A stretch of 64,000 nucleotides of DNA. Source: Streptomyces sp. MMG1533. Lineage in GTDB: Bacteria > Actinomycetota > Actinomycetes > Streptomycetales > Streptomycetaceae. Shown piece after piece: positions 36,976 to 45,607 of this stretch. The stretch covers positions 3,589 through 67,588 of the forward strand of contig NZ_LGDG01000238.1 of the NCBI RefSeq assembly GCF_001279775.1, read 5' to 3'. The translations under genes were made by a program, and so were the position numbers. A model generated the notes under the pieces. That model did no database searches and had not been told where the DNA came from. It worked only from the letters and a program-made list of their open reading frames with translations. Each line of letters opens with the position of its first letter. Positions within the stretch are counted from its first letter, which is position 1.

Positions 36976-37380
36976 CTATCCGAGCCCGCGTACACACGCC
37001 CGCGCGGCGTACGCCCATTCGTCACGCCTCGGCCGCCACTCGTCTTCGGTGAGGCGGGCGGCGAGCCCCCTGAGCGCTTCCCAGGTCTCCGTGTTGGCGA
37101 TCTGACTGTCGAGGACGTCCTCGTCGGTGATGAGCTGCTCACGCCACTGCAGAACGGGTTCGAGGGGCACGGAGCCGGGGGACCTGGTCGTAGCCGATGC
37201 CAGGGCGGGAGGCGAACTGCCTGAGGTCGCTGTCGCAGGCACGCATCCACGCCGACCGGGTGCGGAAGACCGGCCTGCGGGCCTCGAACCGTGCATCTCG
37301 CGCCGCGCGGTGGCCTCCAGGAGCATGTCGAGAGGGTGCGGGCGCGGCTTGATCTGCATTCCCGTGCCCCCCACACACAC
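36976..37380 (-). pseudogene. Frameshifted, deleted remnant of SCO2524-type gene
   Basis: A 134-codon frame starts MQIKPRPHPLDMLLEAT, resembling the start of SCO2524-family proteins, and ends ERLTEDEW-like: ARLTEDEWRPRRDEWAYAARA. Its middle is meaningless, while another frame there (37139-37290) reads RPVFRTRSAWMRACDSDLRQ and GIGYDQVP, which looks like real protein. So at least two compensating frameshifts exist, and at about a quarter of what I recall as family length most of the gene is deleted. It lies just after the SCO2525-type gene, where a SCO2524 gene belongs. Family assignment is from memory. Confidence 0.55.
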
Positions 37381-37395
37381 ACGGCTGCGCTGCCC

Positions 37396-38163
37396 TCAGT
37401 TCCGACGCCGTCCATAAGCGACGATCATTCCCGAATAACCCTCGCGCACGGTGGCCGAGCTTCTGAGGCACTCGACCTTGAGGTCCTCGGCAAATGGATC
37501 GAGACTCGCACGAACCTCGGTCTCTCCCACATCACAGGCGGGGAAGAATTGCTCGCCCACCTGATACCCCTTCGAATGTTCCATGAAGGCGGCGACGAAG
37601 GGAGCGCCGGGGGCCAGGACCCCCAGGAACCGCTCGACGCCCAGGGCGAACTCCTGCTGCGAGGCGGTCATCGACTCGGCGACGAAGAACATGGTCCCCA
37701 TCGACCACCGCGCCTCGTACCGGTCCAGGTCGAAGATGCACCCCTGCTCGACGCTGACGACCCTGCGGAACTTCTCCCGCTGGTCCATGTCGAGGGCGTA
37801 GTACGCCCCGTCCTCGCACAGGACGTGCCAGAACTGGTCCCAGTTCGCGTCACTGCCCTTGGCCTGGCTCACGAGGTACTCCACGTTCGCGGGCGAGCGC
37901 TCGAAGAGGGTGATCTCGTCGCACCACGGCAGCATGGTGAGCGCGGGATAGAGATTTGCTCCGGCACCCACATCGACGCCGGAAACGGGTCCACCGGCCC
38001 GACCCTGGAAATGATCGCCGAAATGTTCCCGGACGATCCGCAGGATCTCCTCGTCCTCCGCCTGCATGACAAGGTAGTTGTGATGAACGTAGGCGATCGG
38101 GTCGAATGCCGCCCAGGCGAAATCAGCATTCAGCTGGGCGTCCCCCGACGATCCAGGCGTCAT
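37396..38163 (-). CDS. SCO2525-family SAM-dependent methyltransferase
   Basis: 255 residues, NNMT/PNMT/TEMT-like. YVHHNYLVMQAEDEEILRIV precedes the SAM motif VSGVDVGAGANLYPALTMLP; acidic loop EITLFERSPANVEYL; SMGTMFFVAESMT and VAAFMEHSKGYQVG follow. Start ATG 38163. Intact, although its cluster partner downstream (SCO2524 type) is destroyed, so it may act alone or be decaying. Confidence 0.8.
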   Translation of the reverse strand: MTPGSSGDAQLNADFAWAAFDPIAYVHHNYLVMQAEDEEILRIVREHFGDHFQGRAGGPVSGVDVGAGANLYPALTMLPWCDEITLFERSPANVEYLVSQAKGSDANWDQFWHVLCEDGAYYALDMDQREKFRRVVSVEQGCIFDLDRYEARWSMGTMFFVAESMTASQQEFALGVERFLGVLAPGAPFVAAFMEHSKGYQVGEQFFPACDVGETEVRASLDPFAEDLKVECLRSSATVREGYSGMIVAYGRRRN

Positions 38164-38359
38164 TCACCCACGGTACCAAGATCAGGCAATTGGGGGTCTG
38201 CTGCAGGAGGTATTGCGCCTGAAACGCGGGGAGGGCGTTCACGAGGTCCGCCTGACTGACGGGATGCGCAGGGACTACTTCGGACCGGGGAGCATCAGCT
38301 TGTCATGCGGCGGGGGTTGGGAAGCCAGGGGCATCCCTGACCTGTACCCCAGGGGGTAA
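38164..38359 (+). other. Coding-like fragment without start
   Basis: The frame ending TAA at 38359 reads RYQDQAIGGLLQEVLRLKRG, then HEVRLTDGMRRDYFGPG and WEARGIPDLYPRG; amino-acid composition and codon bias look genuine, but there is no start or ribosome site and it collides with the methyltransferase 5' end. Probably a truncated gene tail left by the rearrangement that damaged this cluster. Family not recognised. Confidence 0.3.
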
Positions 38360-38425
38360 ACCCCCGCAAGGACAAGGCAGTTGGCCGGATGGGGCGGTAG
38401 GCGAAGATCCGAGAGGCTCGTTCGC

Positions 38426-39904
38426 ATGACGCAGATCAAGCGAAACGCCGGAATCGTCGCCGCCACCGCCCTGGTGCTCGGGATCGTGACGCCCCTGAGC
38501 GCCGGCCCGGCCTCCGCCGCACCCGCTCTCCAGTGGGAGAAGTGCACCGGCACCGGCCTCGACCCCCGCCAGCAGTGCGCCACCCTCGAAGTCCCCATGG
38601 ACTACGCCGATCCCGACGGCCGGAAGATCAGCATGGCCGTCTCCCGGATACCGAGCGAGAATCCGGACACCCGGCGTGGTGCGTTGCTGCTGATCCCCGG
38701 CGGGCCGGGCGGGTCCAGTCTCGACGCGCCTTCCGGGAAGGGACAGAAGCTGCCCCAGGACGTACGCGACACCTACGACCTGATCGGCTTCGCCCCGCGC
38801 GGGCTCGCCCCCTCCACCTCCGTCGACTGCGGCCTCGACCATGCCGACCTCGCCCTGTCCAAGCTGCGGCCCTGGCCCGCCGCGGACGGGTCCGTGGACG
38901 AGAACATGGCCACCGCGCAACGCATGGCGGACGCCTGTGCCCGCAACGGCGGCGAGCTCCTCAAGCACCTCAGCACCCGTAACGAGGCCCGCGACCTCGA
39001 CCGCCTCCGGGCCGCACTGGGCGAGCAGAAGATCTCCGCGTGGGGTGTGTCGTACGGGACGTACGTCGGCTCGGTCTACAGCCAGTTGTTCCCGCACCGC
39101 ACCGACCGGATCGTGCTGGACAGCAACGACAACCCCGATCCCACCCTGGTCTCGCGCGCTTGGCTCGCCGGGCACGAGCAGGGCGTCGAGGACACCTTCC
39201 CCGAGTTCGCGAGGTGGGCGTCGGCGCCGGACAACCCGGACCGGCTGGCCGAGACGGCGGCCGAGGTACGGCCCCTGTTCCTGAACCTGGCCGCGCGCCT
39301 GGACCGGGAACCCATCCCGTGGCCCGGCGCCAACCCCGAGGAACTGAACGGCAGCGTGCTGCGCCAGACCCTGCTGAACAGCTTCGCCGACCCCGACGAC
39401 TTCCCCGCCCTCGCGGAGCTGATCCTGGCCGCGCGCAAGGGCACCGTGCCGCCCGCGCCCGCGGCCCCACCGGAGCAGGTCCTGCAGAACGTCGCCGCGG
39501 TCGGCGCGGCGACGCTGTGCAACGACGTCGCCTGGCCCACGTCGGCCGCCGAGTACCAGAAGGGCGTCGACGAGAGCCGGGCCGAGTACCCGCTGACCGT
39601 GGGCATGCCGCGCAACGCGATGGTGTGCGCCGCCTGGCCGTACCCGCCGAAGCAGGCGCCGGTACGGATCACCGACCGGGGGCCGTCCGACATCCTGCTC
39701 GTGCAGAACGAACGGGACGTCAACACCCCGCTCGCCGGTGCCCTGAAGCTCCGCCGCGCCCTGGGCGACCGTGCCGTGATGGTCACCGTGAACTCCACCG
39801 GCCACGACGCCTACCTCGCCAACGGCAATGCGTGCGGGGACGAGACGGTGTCCCGCTTCCTGGCCACGGGCGAGCGGCCGGAGGCCGACGTCTACTGCGA
39901 CTGA
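38426..39904 (+). CDS. Secreted tripeptidyl-aminopeptidase-type alpha/beta hydrolase
   Basis: 492 residues. Signal peptide about 1-31 (IVAATALVLGIVTPLSAGPASAA). Tap/Slp-like fold: LLLIPGGPGGSS (oxyanion), nucleophile Ser in WGVSYGTYVGS, DRIVLDSNDNPDPT, and the C-terminal TAP-like region with DILLVQNERDVNTP (Asp) and NSTGHDAYLANGNACG (His). Releases N-terminal di/tripeptides outside the cell. ATG 38426 preceded by GAGAGG. Overlaps the next gene's end by 13 bp. Confidence 0.88.
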   Translation: MTQIKRNAGIVAATALVLGIVTPLSAGPASAAPALQWEKCTGTGLDPRQQCATLEVPMDYADPDGRKISMAVSRIPSENPDTRRGALLLIPGGPGGSSLDAPSGKGQKLPQDVRDTYDLIGFAPRGLAPSTSVDCGLDHADLALSKLRPWPAADGSVDENMATAQRMADACARNGGELLKHLSTRNEARDLDRLRAALGEQKISAWGVSYGTYVGSVYSQLFPHRTDRIVLDSNDNPDPTLVSRAWLAGHEQGVEDTFPEFARWASAPDNPDRLAETAAEVRPLFLNLAARLDREPIPWPGANPEELNGSVLRQTLLNSFADPDDFPALAELILAARKGTVPPAPAAPPEQVLQNVAAVGAATLCNDVAWPTSAAEYQKGVDESRAEYPLTVGMPRNAMVCAAWPYPPKQAPVRITDRGPSDILLVQNERDVNTPLAGALKLRRALGDRAVMVTVNSTGHDAYLANGNACGDETVSRFLATGERPEADVYCD

Positions 39905-41052
39905 CCGGACGATCGGCACGCCCCGGCATAGCGTCGGGCGAGCGCGTGGAACGCCTCCTTCGGCTCCCAGTGCCACCCCGAACCCGGGTCGTCCGGACGG
40001 TCCTTGAGGGTCTTGGTGATGCTGTAGCTCGCCAGGTCGAGGTCGTGACGCGGGTCGTCGGGGCGGTGCGGGGAGTCCGGGGTGACGAACTCGAAGGCCA
40101 TCGCCGCGTACAGGCCCATCGACTCGAAGACGTCGAGCAGGTCCGTCAGGTAGGCGGCCTGGACGCGCTCGCTGCGGACCGGCTCGCCCTTGATCTCCGG
40201 CGGGTCCTTCTCGTGGTCGACGATGCCCCAGCCCATGCCGCCCGCCTCGGGGGCACCGACATACGTGCAGGTGCCGAACTCGGTGATCGCGAGGGGCTTG
40301 CCCCAGCGGAGGTACTTGCGCAACTCCCGCACGTATGCGCCCGGTTCGCGAAAGTACGAGTAGTAGTCGATGCCGATGACGTCGAACAGGCTCCAGTCCA
40401 CCTCGTCGTCCTGGGCGGCGGCATAACTCAGCCGGCCCCGGAAGACCGAGCGGCCCACCTTCGCCGCCTTCGCCGTGAAGTGGTCCAGGCGGCGCTGCAC
40501 GATCTTCCAGTCGACCGTCCCCTTCTGCAGGTTCTCGACGCGCTCCAGGACGGTCTCCCCCGGCACGATGCCGGGCACGAACAGCCAGAACTCGCAGCCC
40601 ACACTGAGGTCCACGCTCGCGCCCTGCCGTCGCAGCCGCTCCGCGAACCGCCCGGTCTCCGCGAGGTGTTCGAGGATGTCCCGCTGCGGAACGTCCCCGA
40701 GGGTCGGCTGGAGCCAGACGTGCAGCCCGCGTTCGGCGGCCTCGGCGGCGGTGGCGGTGAGGCGTTCGACGCCGTCGCCGGTGACGTCGAGGGTGTCGGC
40801 GTGCAGGTCGTCGCGGATGACGCGGACGTCGGCGCGCATGCGAGCGGTACTGAAGGCGGTGCCGGGGGTCTCGCCGGCGCCGACGGTGTAGACGACGCCG
40901 TGGTGCCTCAGCCCGCCTCCGGTCGCCTCGGCCGGGCGCGCGGGCAGGGTCACCGCCGTGACTCCCAGGGCCGCCGCCCCGGCCAGGAACTGTGCTCGGT
41001 TGATCCCCTTCGTCTTCTCCATGCCGTCACTGTGCCGAGCGCGGGCGCGCAT
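39892..41052 (-). CDS. Exported TIM-barrel glycoside-hydrolase-like protein
   Basis: 386 residues. Leader-like INRAQFLAGAAALGVTAVTL then a (beta/alpha)8 protein: RGLHVWLQPTLGDVPQ, GCEFWLFVPGI, FDVIGIDYYSYFREPG and PLAITEFGTCTY, where the Glu sits like a GH clan-A nucleophile. ATG 41052 has GGAGGA five bases upstream; an internal ATG at 41022 lacks a site. Homologues are often labelled abortive infection protein, which the motifs do not support. Substrate unknown. Confidence 0.65.
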   Translation of the reverse strand: MRARARHSDGMEKTKGINRAQFLAGAAALGVTAVTLPARPAEATGGGLRHHGVVYTVGAGETPGTAFSTARMRADVRVIRDDLHADTLDVTGDGVERLTATAAEAAERGLHVWLQPTLGDVPQRDILEHLAETGRFAERLRRQGASVDLSVGCEFWLFVPGIVPGETVLERVENLQKGTVDWKIVQRRLDHFTAKAAKVGRSVFRGRLSYAAAQDDEVDWSLFDVIGIDYYSYFREPGAYVRELRKYLRWGKPLAITEFGTCTYVGAPEAGGMGWGIVDHEKDPPEIKGEPVRSERVQAAYLTDLLDVFESMGLYAAMAFEFVTPDSPHRPDDPRHDLDLASYSITKTLKDRPDDPGSGWHWEPKEAFHALARRYAGACRSSGQSQ

Positions 41053-41175
41053 CGCCGTCCTCCGATGGTCTACGGCCCCGCAACCAAGGGATGAGATCCG
41101 GCGTCGATCACTGGAGAGATCGTCGCCCCACATCGAGCGAAGGAGAAAAAGATCTTAGGCTCCGACACGTCCCCG

Positions 41176-42102
41176 ATGACCCGACGCACCCTCCTCGCGA
41201 CCGGCACCGCCACCGCGGCCGCCCTGCTGACGAGCGTCCCCGCACACGCCACCGACGACAAGAGCCTCACCGCCCGCCTCCGCCGCCTGGAGAACCGACA
41301 CGGCGCCCGGCTCGGCGTCTTCGCCCACAACCTCTCAACCGGGCGGACCGTCCGTCACCGTGCCGACGAACGCTTCCCCGTCTGCTCCGTGTTCAAGACC
41401 CTGGCGGCAGCGGCCGTCCTGAGGGACCTGGACCGGCACGGAGAGGTGCTCGCCCGCCGGATCCACTACACGGCGGCCGATCTGGTGAGCGGCTCCGACC
41501 AGACCAGGAAACACCTGGCCACCGGCATGACGATCGCCGAACTCGCCGACGTGGCCATCCGCTACAGCGACAACACCGCGGCCAACCTCCTGCTGCGCGA
41601 ACTCGGCGGCCCCACCGCGATCACCCGCTTCTGCCGCTCCCTCGGCGACCCGGTGACCCGCCTGGACCGCTGGGAGCCCGATCTCAACTCGGCCGAGCCG
41701 TGGCGGGAGACGGACACGACGAGCCCGTACGCCATCGGCCGCACGTACGGCCGACTGGTCCTCGGCGACGCACTGAACCGCCGGGACCGCAGCCTCCTCA
41801 CGCACTGGCTGCTGAACAACACGACCAGCGACAAACGCTTCCGGGCAGGCCTCCCGACGACCTGGACCATCGCCGACAAGACGGGCTCCGGCTCCTACGG
41901 CACCACCAACAACGTGGGCATCGCCTGGACCGACACCGGCGCCCCCGTCGTCCTGTCCGTCCTGTCGACGCAGCCCGACCAGGACGCGGCATGGGACGAC
42001 GCCCTCGTCGCCAGGACGGCGGCGCTGCTGGCCGAAACCCTCAGCCGACCGGGAAGTACTGCCTCGGCGTCACGCCCACCAGCCGGTGGAACGCGGCGGT
42101 GA
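41176..42102 (+). CDS. Class A beta-lactamase
   Basis: Serine beta-lactamase, 308 residues. Tat-like signal MTRRTLLATGTATAAALL ending AHA. All catalytic motifs present: CSVFKTL (Ser70, Lys73), SDN (130 loop), EPDLNSAEP (Glu166 omega loop), KTGSG (234 box). So probably active against penicillins. No ribosome site at ATG 41176, so possibly leaderless. The last ~20 residues (GSTASASRPPAGGTRR) extend beyond the fold and overlap the AraC gene by 62 bp. No BlaI/BlaR or AmpR neighbour. Confidence 0.92.
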   Translation: MTRRTLLATGTATAAALLTSVPAHATDDKSLTARLRRLENRHGARLGVFAHNLSTGRTVRHRADERFPVCSVFKTLAAAAVLRDLDRHGEVLARRIHYTAADLVSGSDQTRKHLATGMTIAELADVAIRYSDNTAANLLLRELGGPTAITRFCRSLGDPVTRLDRWEPDLNSAEPWRETDTTSPYAIGRTYGRLVLGDALNRRDRSLLTHWLLNNTTSDKRFRAGLPTTWTIADKTGSGSYGTTNNVGIAWTDTGAPVVLSVLSTQPDQDAAWDDALVARTAALLAETLSRPGSTASASRPPAGGTRR

Positions 42103-42808
42103 AGGAGCTGGCCGTGGCATAGCCGACGCGGTGGGCCACCGACTCGATCGGCAGGCCCGCCGCGAGGTAGGGCATCGCGGACTGCATCCGCGAGCGCTCC
42201 CGCCACTGCCCGAAGGCAAGGCCCGTCTCGGCGACGAAGAGACGGGCCAACGTCCGTGCGCCGGCGCCGGCCTGGACGCCCCAGTCCGCGAGGCTCCGGC
42301 CGTCCGCCGGGTCGGCGCGCAGTGCCTCGGCCACCGTGCGGGCGCGCGGGTCGCGGGGCAGGGGTGCAAAGACGCTGGTGACCGGCACCGGACGCAGCTC
42401 GTCGAGGAGTACGAGCTCGGCGCGCGAACGGGCGTCCGGGGCCAGGTCCGTACGGAACAGGTGGTCAATGAGTGCCCGCAGCAGGGGAGTTACGGCCACG
42501 ACGGTCGGATCGTGCCAGTCGATGTGCGGGCAGCACGCCGGATCCACGTACGGACTGCGCATGACGACGTCGCCCGCCGACTCGGTGGCGTGCGCGACCC
42601 CCGCCGGGATCCACAGGGCCAGCGACGGCGGCAGCAGCCACACCCCCTGCTCGCTGCGCACCCGGAGCAACCCCTTGGCCGACCAGGCGAGTTGATGGTG
42701 GCCGTGCCAGTGCGTGGTGAAGGCGCTGCCGCGCGGCATGCTGAAGCGGCCGACGAAGATGCCCGAACCGGCGGTGTCGTACGGGCGGTACTGTCCGTTC
42801 GGCGACAT
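42041..42808 (-). CDS. AraC-family regulator with cupin domain
   Basis: 255 residues. N-terminal cupin about 15-95 (TTHWHGHHQLAWSAKGLLRV, LWIPAGVAHA), C-terminal AraC HTH about 150-250 (ARTLARLFVAETGLAFGQWR, SVAHRVGYATASSFTAAF, RLVGVTPRQYFP). The HWHGHH stretch could bind a metal. Convergent with and overlapping the beta-lactamase; divergent from the methyltransferase it might regulate. Confidence 0.9.
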   Translation of the reverse strand: MSPNGQYRPYDTAGSGIFVGRFSMPRGSAFTTHWHGHHQLAWSAKGLLRVRSEQGVWLLPPSLALWIPAGVAHATESAGDVVMRSPYVDPACCPHIDWHDPTVVAVTPLLRALIDHLFRTDLAPDARSRAELVLLDELRPVPVTSVFAPLPRDPRARTVAEALRADPADGRSLADWGVQAGAGARTLARLFVAETGLAFGQWRERSRMQSAMPYLAAGLPIESVAHRVGYATASSFTAAFHRLVGVTPRQYFPVG

Positions 42809-42864
42809 GGGACGGCAGACTAGCGCGTGGTGGACGCCCGTACGTCCCGCCTAGCGTCGGTGCC

Positions 42865-43437
42865 ATGCCGATGAACCGAGCCCACCGCAGGATCTGCAGC
42901 TCCGAGGACTGGGCGCAGAAGACCAAGGACCTCATACTCCCCTGGGCCCTCGAACACGTGGACCTCGGCGAGGACGTACTGGAGATCGGCCCCGGCTACG
43001 GCGCCAACCTCCGCGTCCTCGTCGACCTGGTGCCGCACCTGACGGCCGCCGAGATCGACGCGGACACGGTCCGGCTGCTCCAGGGCAAGTGGGGCGACCG
43101 CGCCCGCGTCCTCCTCGCGGACGGCGCCGAACTCCCCCTGCCGGGGGCGTCCTTCGACTCCGTCGTCTGCTTCACGATGCTCCACCACGTGCCCACGGCC
43201 GCCCACCAGGACCGCATCTTCGCCGAGGCGTTCCGCGTCCTGCGCCCCGGCGGCACCTTCGCCGGCAGCGACAGCCAGCCGGGCCTGCGCTTCCGCGTCC
43301 TGCACTTCCGGGACACGATGAACACGCTCGACCCGGCGACCCTGCCGGCCCGCCTGAAGGAGGCCGGCTTCACGGACGTCGCCGTCGACACGCACCCGCA
43401 GAGCGGCGGCCTACGCTTCCGCGCCCGCCGCCCCTGA
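42865..43437 (+). CDS. Class I SAM-dependent methyltransferase
   Basis: 190 residues. Motif I VLEIGPGYGANLR, acidic AAEIDADTVRL, motif IV region FDSVVCFTMLHHVPTA, and VLRPGGTFAGSDSQPGLRFR. Methyltransf_11/25 type; small-molecule acceptor unknown. 3' end overlaps the convergent phosphatase gene by 27 bp. Confidence 0.88.
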   Translation: MPMNRAHRRICSSEDWAQKTKDLILPWALEHVDLGEDVLEIGPGYGANLRVLVDLVPHLTAAEIDADTVRLLQGKWGDRARVLLADGAELPLPGASFDSVVCFTMLHHVPTAAHQDRIFAEAFRVLRPGGTFAGSDSQPGLRFRVLHFRDTMNTLDPATLPARLKEAGFTDVAVDTHPQSGGLRFRARRP

Positions 43438-43875
43438 CCCCGCCGTCCCCCCGAACCGCCGTACGTACCGCCGCTGCCACGGCGTCTCCACCGCGTGCCG
43501 GTCGTAGTGGCGGCGGACGTACGCGACGGCCTCCTTGGCGGGCACGCCGTCCAGCACCGCCAGACACGCGAGCGCCGTGCCCGTACGGCCGCGTCCGCCG
43601 CCGCAGGCGATCTCCACGCGTTCACCGGCGGCCCGCTCCCAGGCCTCGGTGAGGACCGCGCGGGCGGCCGCAGGGTCGGCGGGCAGCCGGAAGTCGGGCC
43701 AGCGCAGCCAGCGGGACTCCCAGTCCACCGCGGGCGGCTGTCGGCCGAGCAGATAGACGCCGTACGACGGACTCGGCGCTCCCGGTTCCCGGGGGCGCCG
43801 CAGGCCCCGCCCCCGCACCAGCCGCCCGGAAGGCAGCCGCAGCACCCCGGCGTCCCGCTCGTCCCACCGCTCCAT
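43411..43875 (-). CDS. Tyrosine-phosphatase-like protein
   Basis: 154 residues. P-loop IACGGGRGRTGTALAC satisfies CX5R with the following Thr; the usual His before Cys is Ala. LRWPDFRLPADP may hold the general acid Asp. Begins MERWDERDAGVLRLPSGRLV. Likely a small dual-specificity phosphatase; conserved in actinomycetes. Overlaps the methyltransferase gene at the 3' end; divergent from the sigma-factor gene. Confidence 0.8.
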   Translation of the reverse strand: MERWDERDAGVLRLPSGRLVRGRGLRRPREPGAPSPSYGVYLLGRQPPAVDWESRWLRWPDFRLPADPAAARAVLTEAWERAAGERVEIACGGGRGRTGTALACLAVLDGVPAKEAVAYVRRHYDRHAVETPWQRRYVRRFGGTAGSGAAGAEA

Positions 43876-43965
43876 ACTCGCCACGAGCCCATTCGAACCC
43901 GGTGCCGGACCGCGGGCAACCGAATCCGGGAGAACGGTGGTCTGGAGGGCGAGGGAGGGTGCTTG

Positions 43966-44562
43966 ATGCAGGCCGAACAAGAGGCCCAGTTCCAGGAATT
44001 CGTCAGAGCGCGGTGGTCCCGGCTCGTACGGACCGCGTATCTGCTCACCGGCGACGCGCACCACGCCGAGGACCTGACGCAGACGGCGCTGGCGAAGGCG
44101 TACCGCTCCTGGCGGCGTGTGTCGCGCAGCGACAGCCCGGAGGCGTACGTCCGCCGGATGCTGGTCACCTGCAACAGCGACCGGTTCCGCAAGCGGCGCG
44201 TCACGGAGTCGCTGACCGCGGCGCCGCCGGAGGTGGCGGGGCGCGACGAGGCCGTGTCACGGGTCGACGAGCGCGGTGTGCTGCTCGGCGCGCTGGCCGG
44301 ACTGCCGCCGAAGATGCGGGCGGTGATCGTCATGCGGTACTGGGAGGACCTGTCCGAGGCGGAGGTGGCCGAGATCCTCGGCTGCTCCCCCGGCACGGTC
44401 AAGAGCCAGGCGTCCAAGGGGCTGGCGAAGTTGCGTACGTATCCGGGGCTCGCGCAGGTCATGGACGGGCCTGACCGCAGTCGCACGTCATCCACCGGCA
44501 CGCCGTCCGCCGGCACGTCGTCCGCCGGCACGTCGTCCGCCGGGCAGGGAGGAACCAGGTGA
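43966..44562 (+). CDS. SigE-family ECF RNA polymerase sigma factor
   Basis: 198 residues. Sigma2 about 10-75 (FQEFVRARWSRLVRTAYLL, DLTQTALAKAYRSW), sigma4 about 110-165 (LPPKMRAVIVMRYWEDLSEA, LGCSPGTVKSQASKGLAKLR). This is the SigE-like (TIGR02983) group common in Streptomyces. The C-terminus is a degenerate TSSAG repeat. ATG 43966 follows GGGAGGG. The stop overlaps the next GTG, so the membrane protein is coupled, as in sigma/anti-sigma pairs. Confidence 0.9.
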   Translation: MQAEQEAQFQEFVRARWSRLVRTAYLLTGDAHHAEDLTQTALAKAYRSWRRVSRSDSPEAYVRRMLVTCNSDRFRKRRVTESLTAAPPEVAGRDEAVSRVDERGVLLGALAGLPPKMRAVIVMRYWEDLSEAEVAEILGCSPGTVKSQASKGLAKLRTYPGLAQVMDGPDRSRTSSTGTPSAGTSSAGTSSAGQGGTR

Positions 44563-45500
44563 GCGAGGAACAGCGGCAAGGGCAGGGCCGGGGAGACCGG
44601 CCGGACTTCGAGGAGCAGTTGCGTGAGCTGCTCGCCGAGGACGCCTACACGATCCGGCCGTCACCCGCGCCGTACCCCGCGATCCGTCGCCGGGGCGTGG
44701 TGGAGCGGCGGCGCCGGGTGGCGGCGGCCGGGGCGGTCCTGGCGACGCTGGCGGCGGTGCCGGTGGGGGCGTATGCGGTGGGGGGTTCGGACGGGGGGTC
44801 GGTGACGGCGTCGCCGCAGTCGTCGGTCAGCGCCTCGCGGGCGGCGTCGCCGACGCCCACGCCGTCGGCGACTGTGTCGGGACCCGCCGGGCCGGCCACG
44901 CCGGGGCAGCTGCTCGACGGGATCACGCTCGCGCAGGCCACGGACGGGCTGGAGAAATGCCTTGCCTACGACCTGGAGCGGCAGCGGAACGGCGGGCTCC
45001 CCATGGACCTGGGCACGGCCGACAGCTACCGGATCATCCTGGCGCTGAACAGCACCGGCGACTCCAACGCGCCCGGTGACGGCATCTACGTCGTCGCCGT
45101 GCGGGAGAAGCCGCAGGAGACCCGGCTGATCTGCAACATCAAGGACGGCGAGGCCTCCGGGCTCAACGTCGGCGGCAACGACCGGCTGCCGGACTCCCCG
45201 CCCGTGCTGGCCGACGCCAACGGCGGCAAGCTGTACCAGCAGTCGTTCCTCGACAAGGGCAGCTGGAAGCTGCCGTTCCGCTGGGGGTTCATCGGCACGG
45301 CGGAGTCGTCGGTGGCGAAGGTGACCGTCTCCTACGGCGGCGCCACCAGCGAGGCCGTCATCGACCACGGCTGGTTCGTCGCGTCCGGCGTCCTGAACCA
45401 GCAGGTCACCCTCGCTCCCCACATCAAGGGGTACGACGCCGGCGGCAAGCTCGTCTACGACTCCGACGAGGACACGGCCTACCAGAAGACCCTCCCGTAA
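44559..45500 (+). CDS. Membrane-anchored partner of sigma factor, putative anti-sigma
   Basis: 313 residues. Cytoplasmic N-terminus about 1-50 (DFEEQLRELLAEDAYTI), one membrane segment (VAAAGAVLATLAAVPVGAYAV, about 55-75), Ser/Thr/Pro linker, then an extracellular domain with no family I recognise (QLLDGITLAQATDGLEKC, ETRLICNIKDG). GTG start overlaps the sigma stop. Topology and coupling suggest regulation of the sigma factor, but no zinc anti-sigma HxxxCxxC motif is present. Confidence 0.7.
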   Translation: MSEEQRQGQGRGDRPDFEEQLRELLAEDAYTIRPSPAPYPAIRRRGVVERRRRVAAAGAVLATLAAVPVGAYAVGGSDGGSVTASPQSSVSASRAASPTPTPSATVSGPAGPATPGQLLDGITLAQATDGLEKCLAYDLERQRNGGLPMDLGTADSYRIILALNSTGDSNAPGDGIYVVAVREKPQETRLICNIKDGEASGLNVGGNDRLPDSPPVLADANGGKLYQQSFLDKGSWKLPFRWGFIGTAESSVAKVTVSYGGATSEAVIDHGWFVASGVLNQQVTLAPHIKGYDAGGKLVYDSDEDTAYQKTLP

Positions 45501-45509
45501 CGGGCACGG

Positions 45510-45545
45510 CCAAGGGGGCGCCGTACAGGGGTCGGCGCCCCTTGG
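45510..45545. terminator. Hairpin terminator after sigma operon
   Basis: CCAAGGGGGCGCCG pairs with CGGCGCCCCTTGG (one bulged G) around a 9-base loop, just beyond the membrane-protein stop. Confidence 0.82.
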
Positions 45546-45607
45546 AGCCCGTCTGGCATGATCCGCGGGCAGGCCCTAGTACAGCCGTAGCCACACAGGG
45601 AGCCTCC

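Noticed and set aside
38381..38425. Upstream ATG for the secreted peptidase
   Set aside because: It would add 15 Arg/Gly residues before a normal signal peptide; ATG 38426 with GAGAGG fits better.
39892..41052. Abortive-infection (phage defence) protein
   Set aside because: Motifs are those of a TIM-barrel glycoside hydrolase with an export leader; no Abi family motif or defence neighbours.
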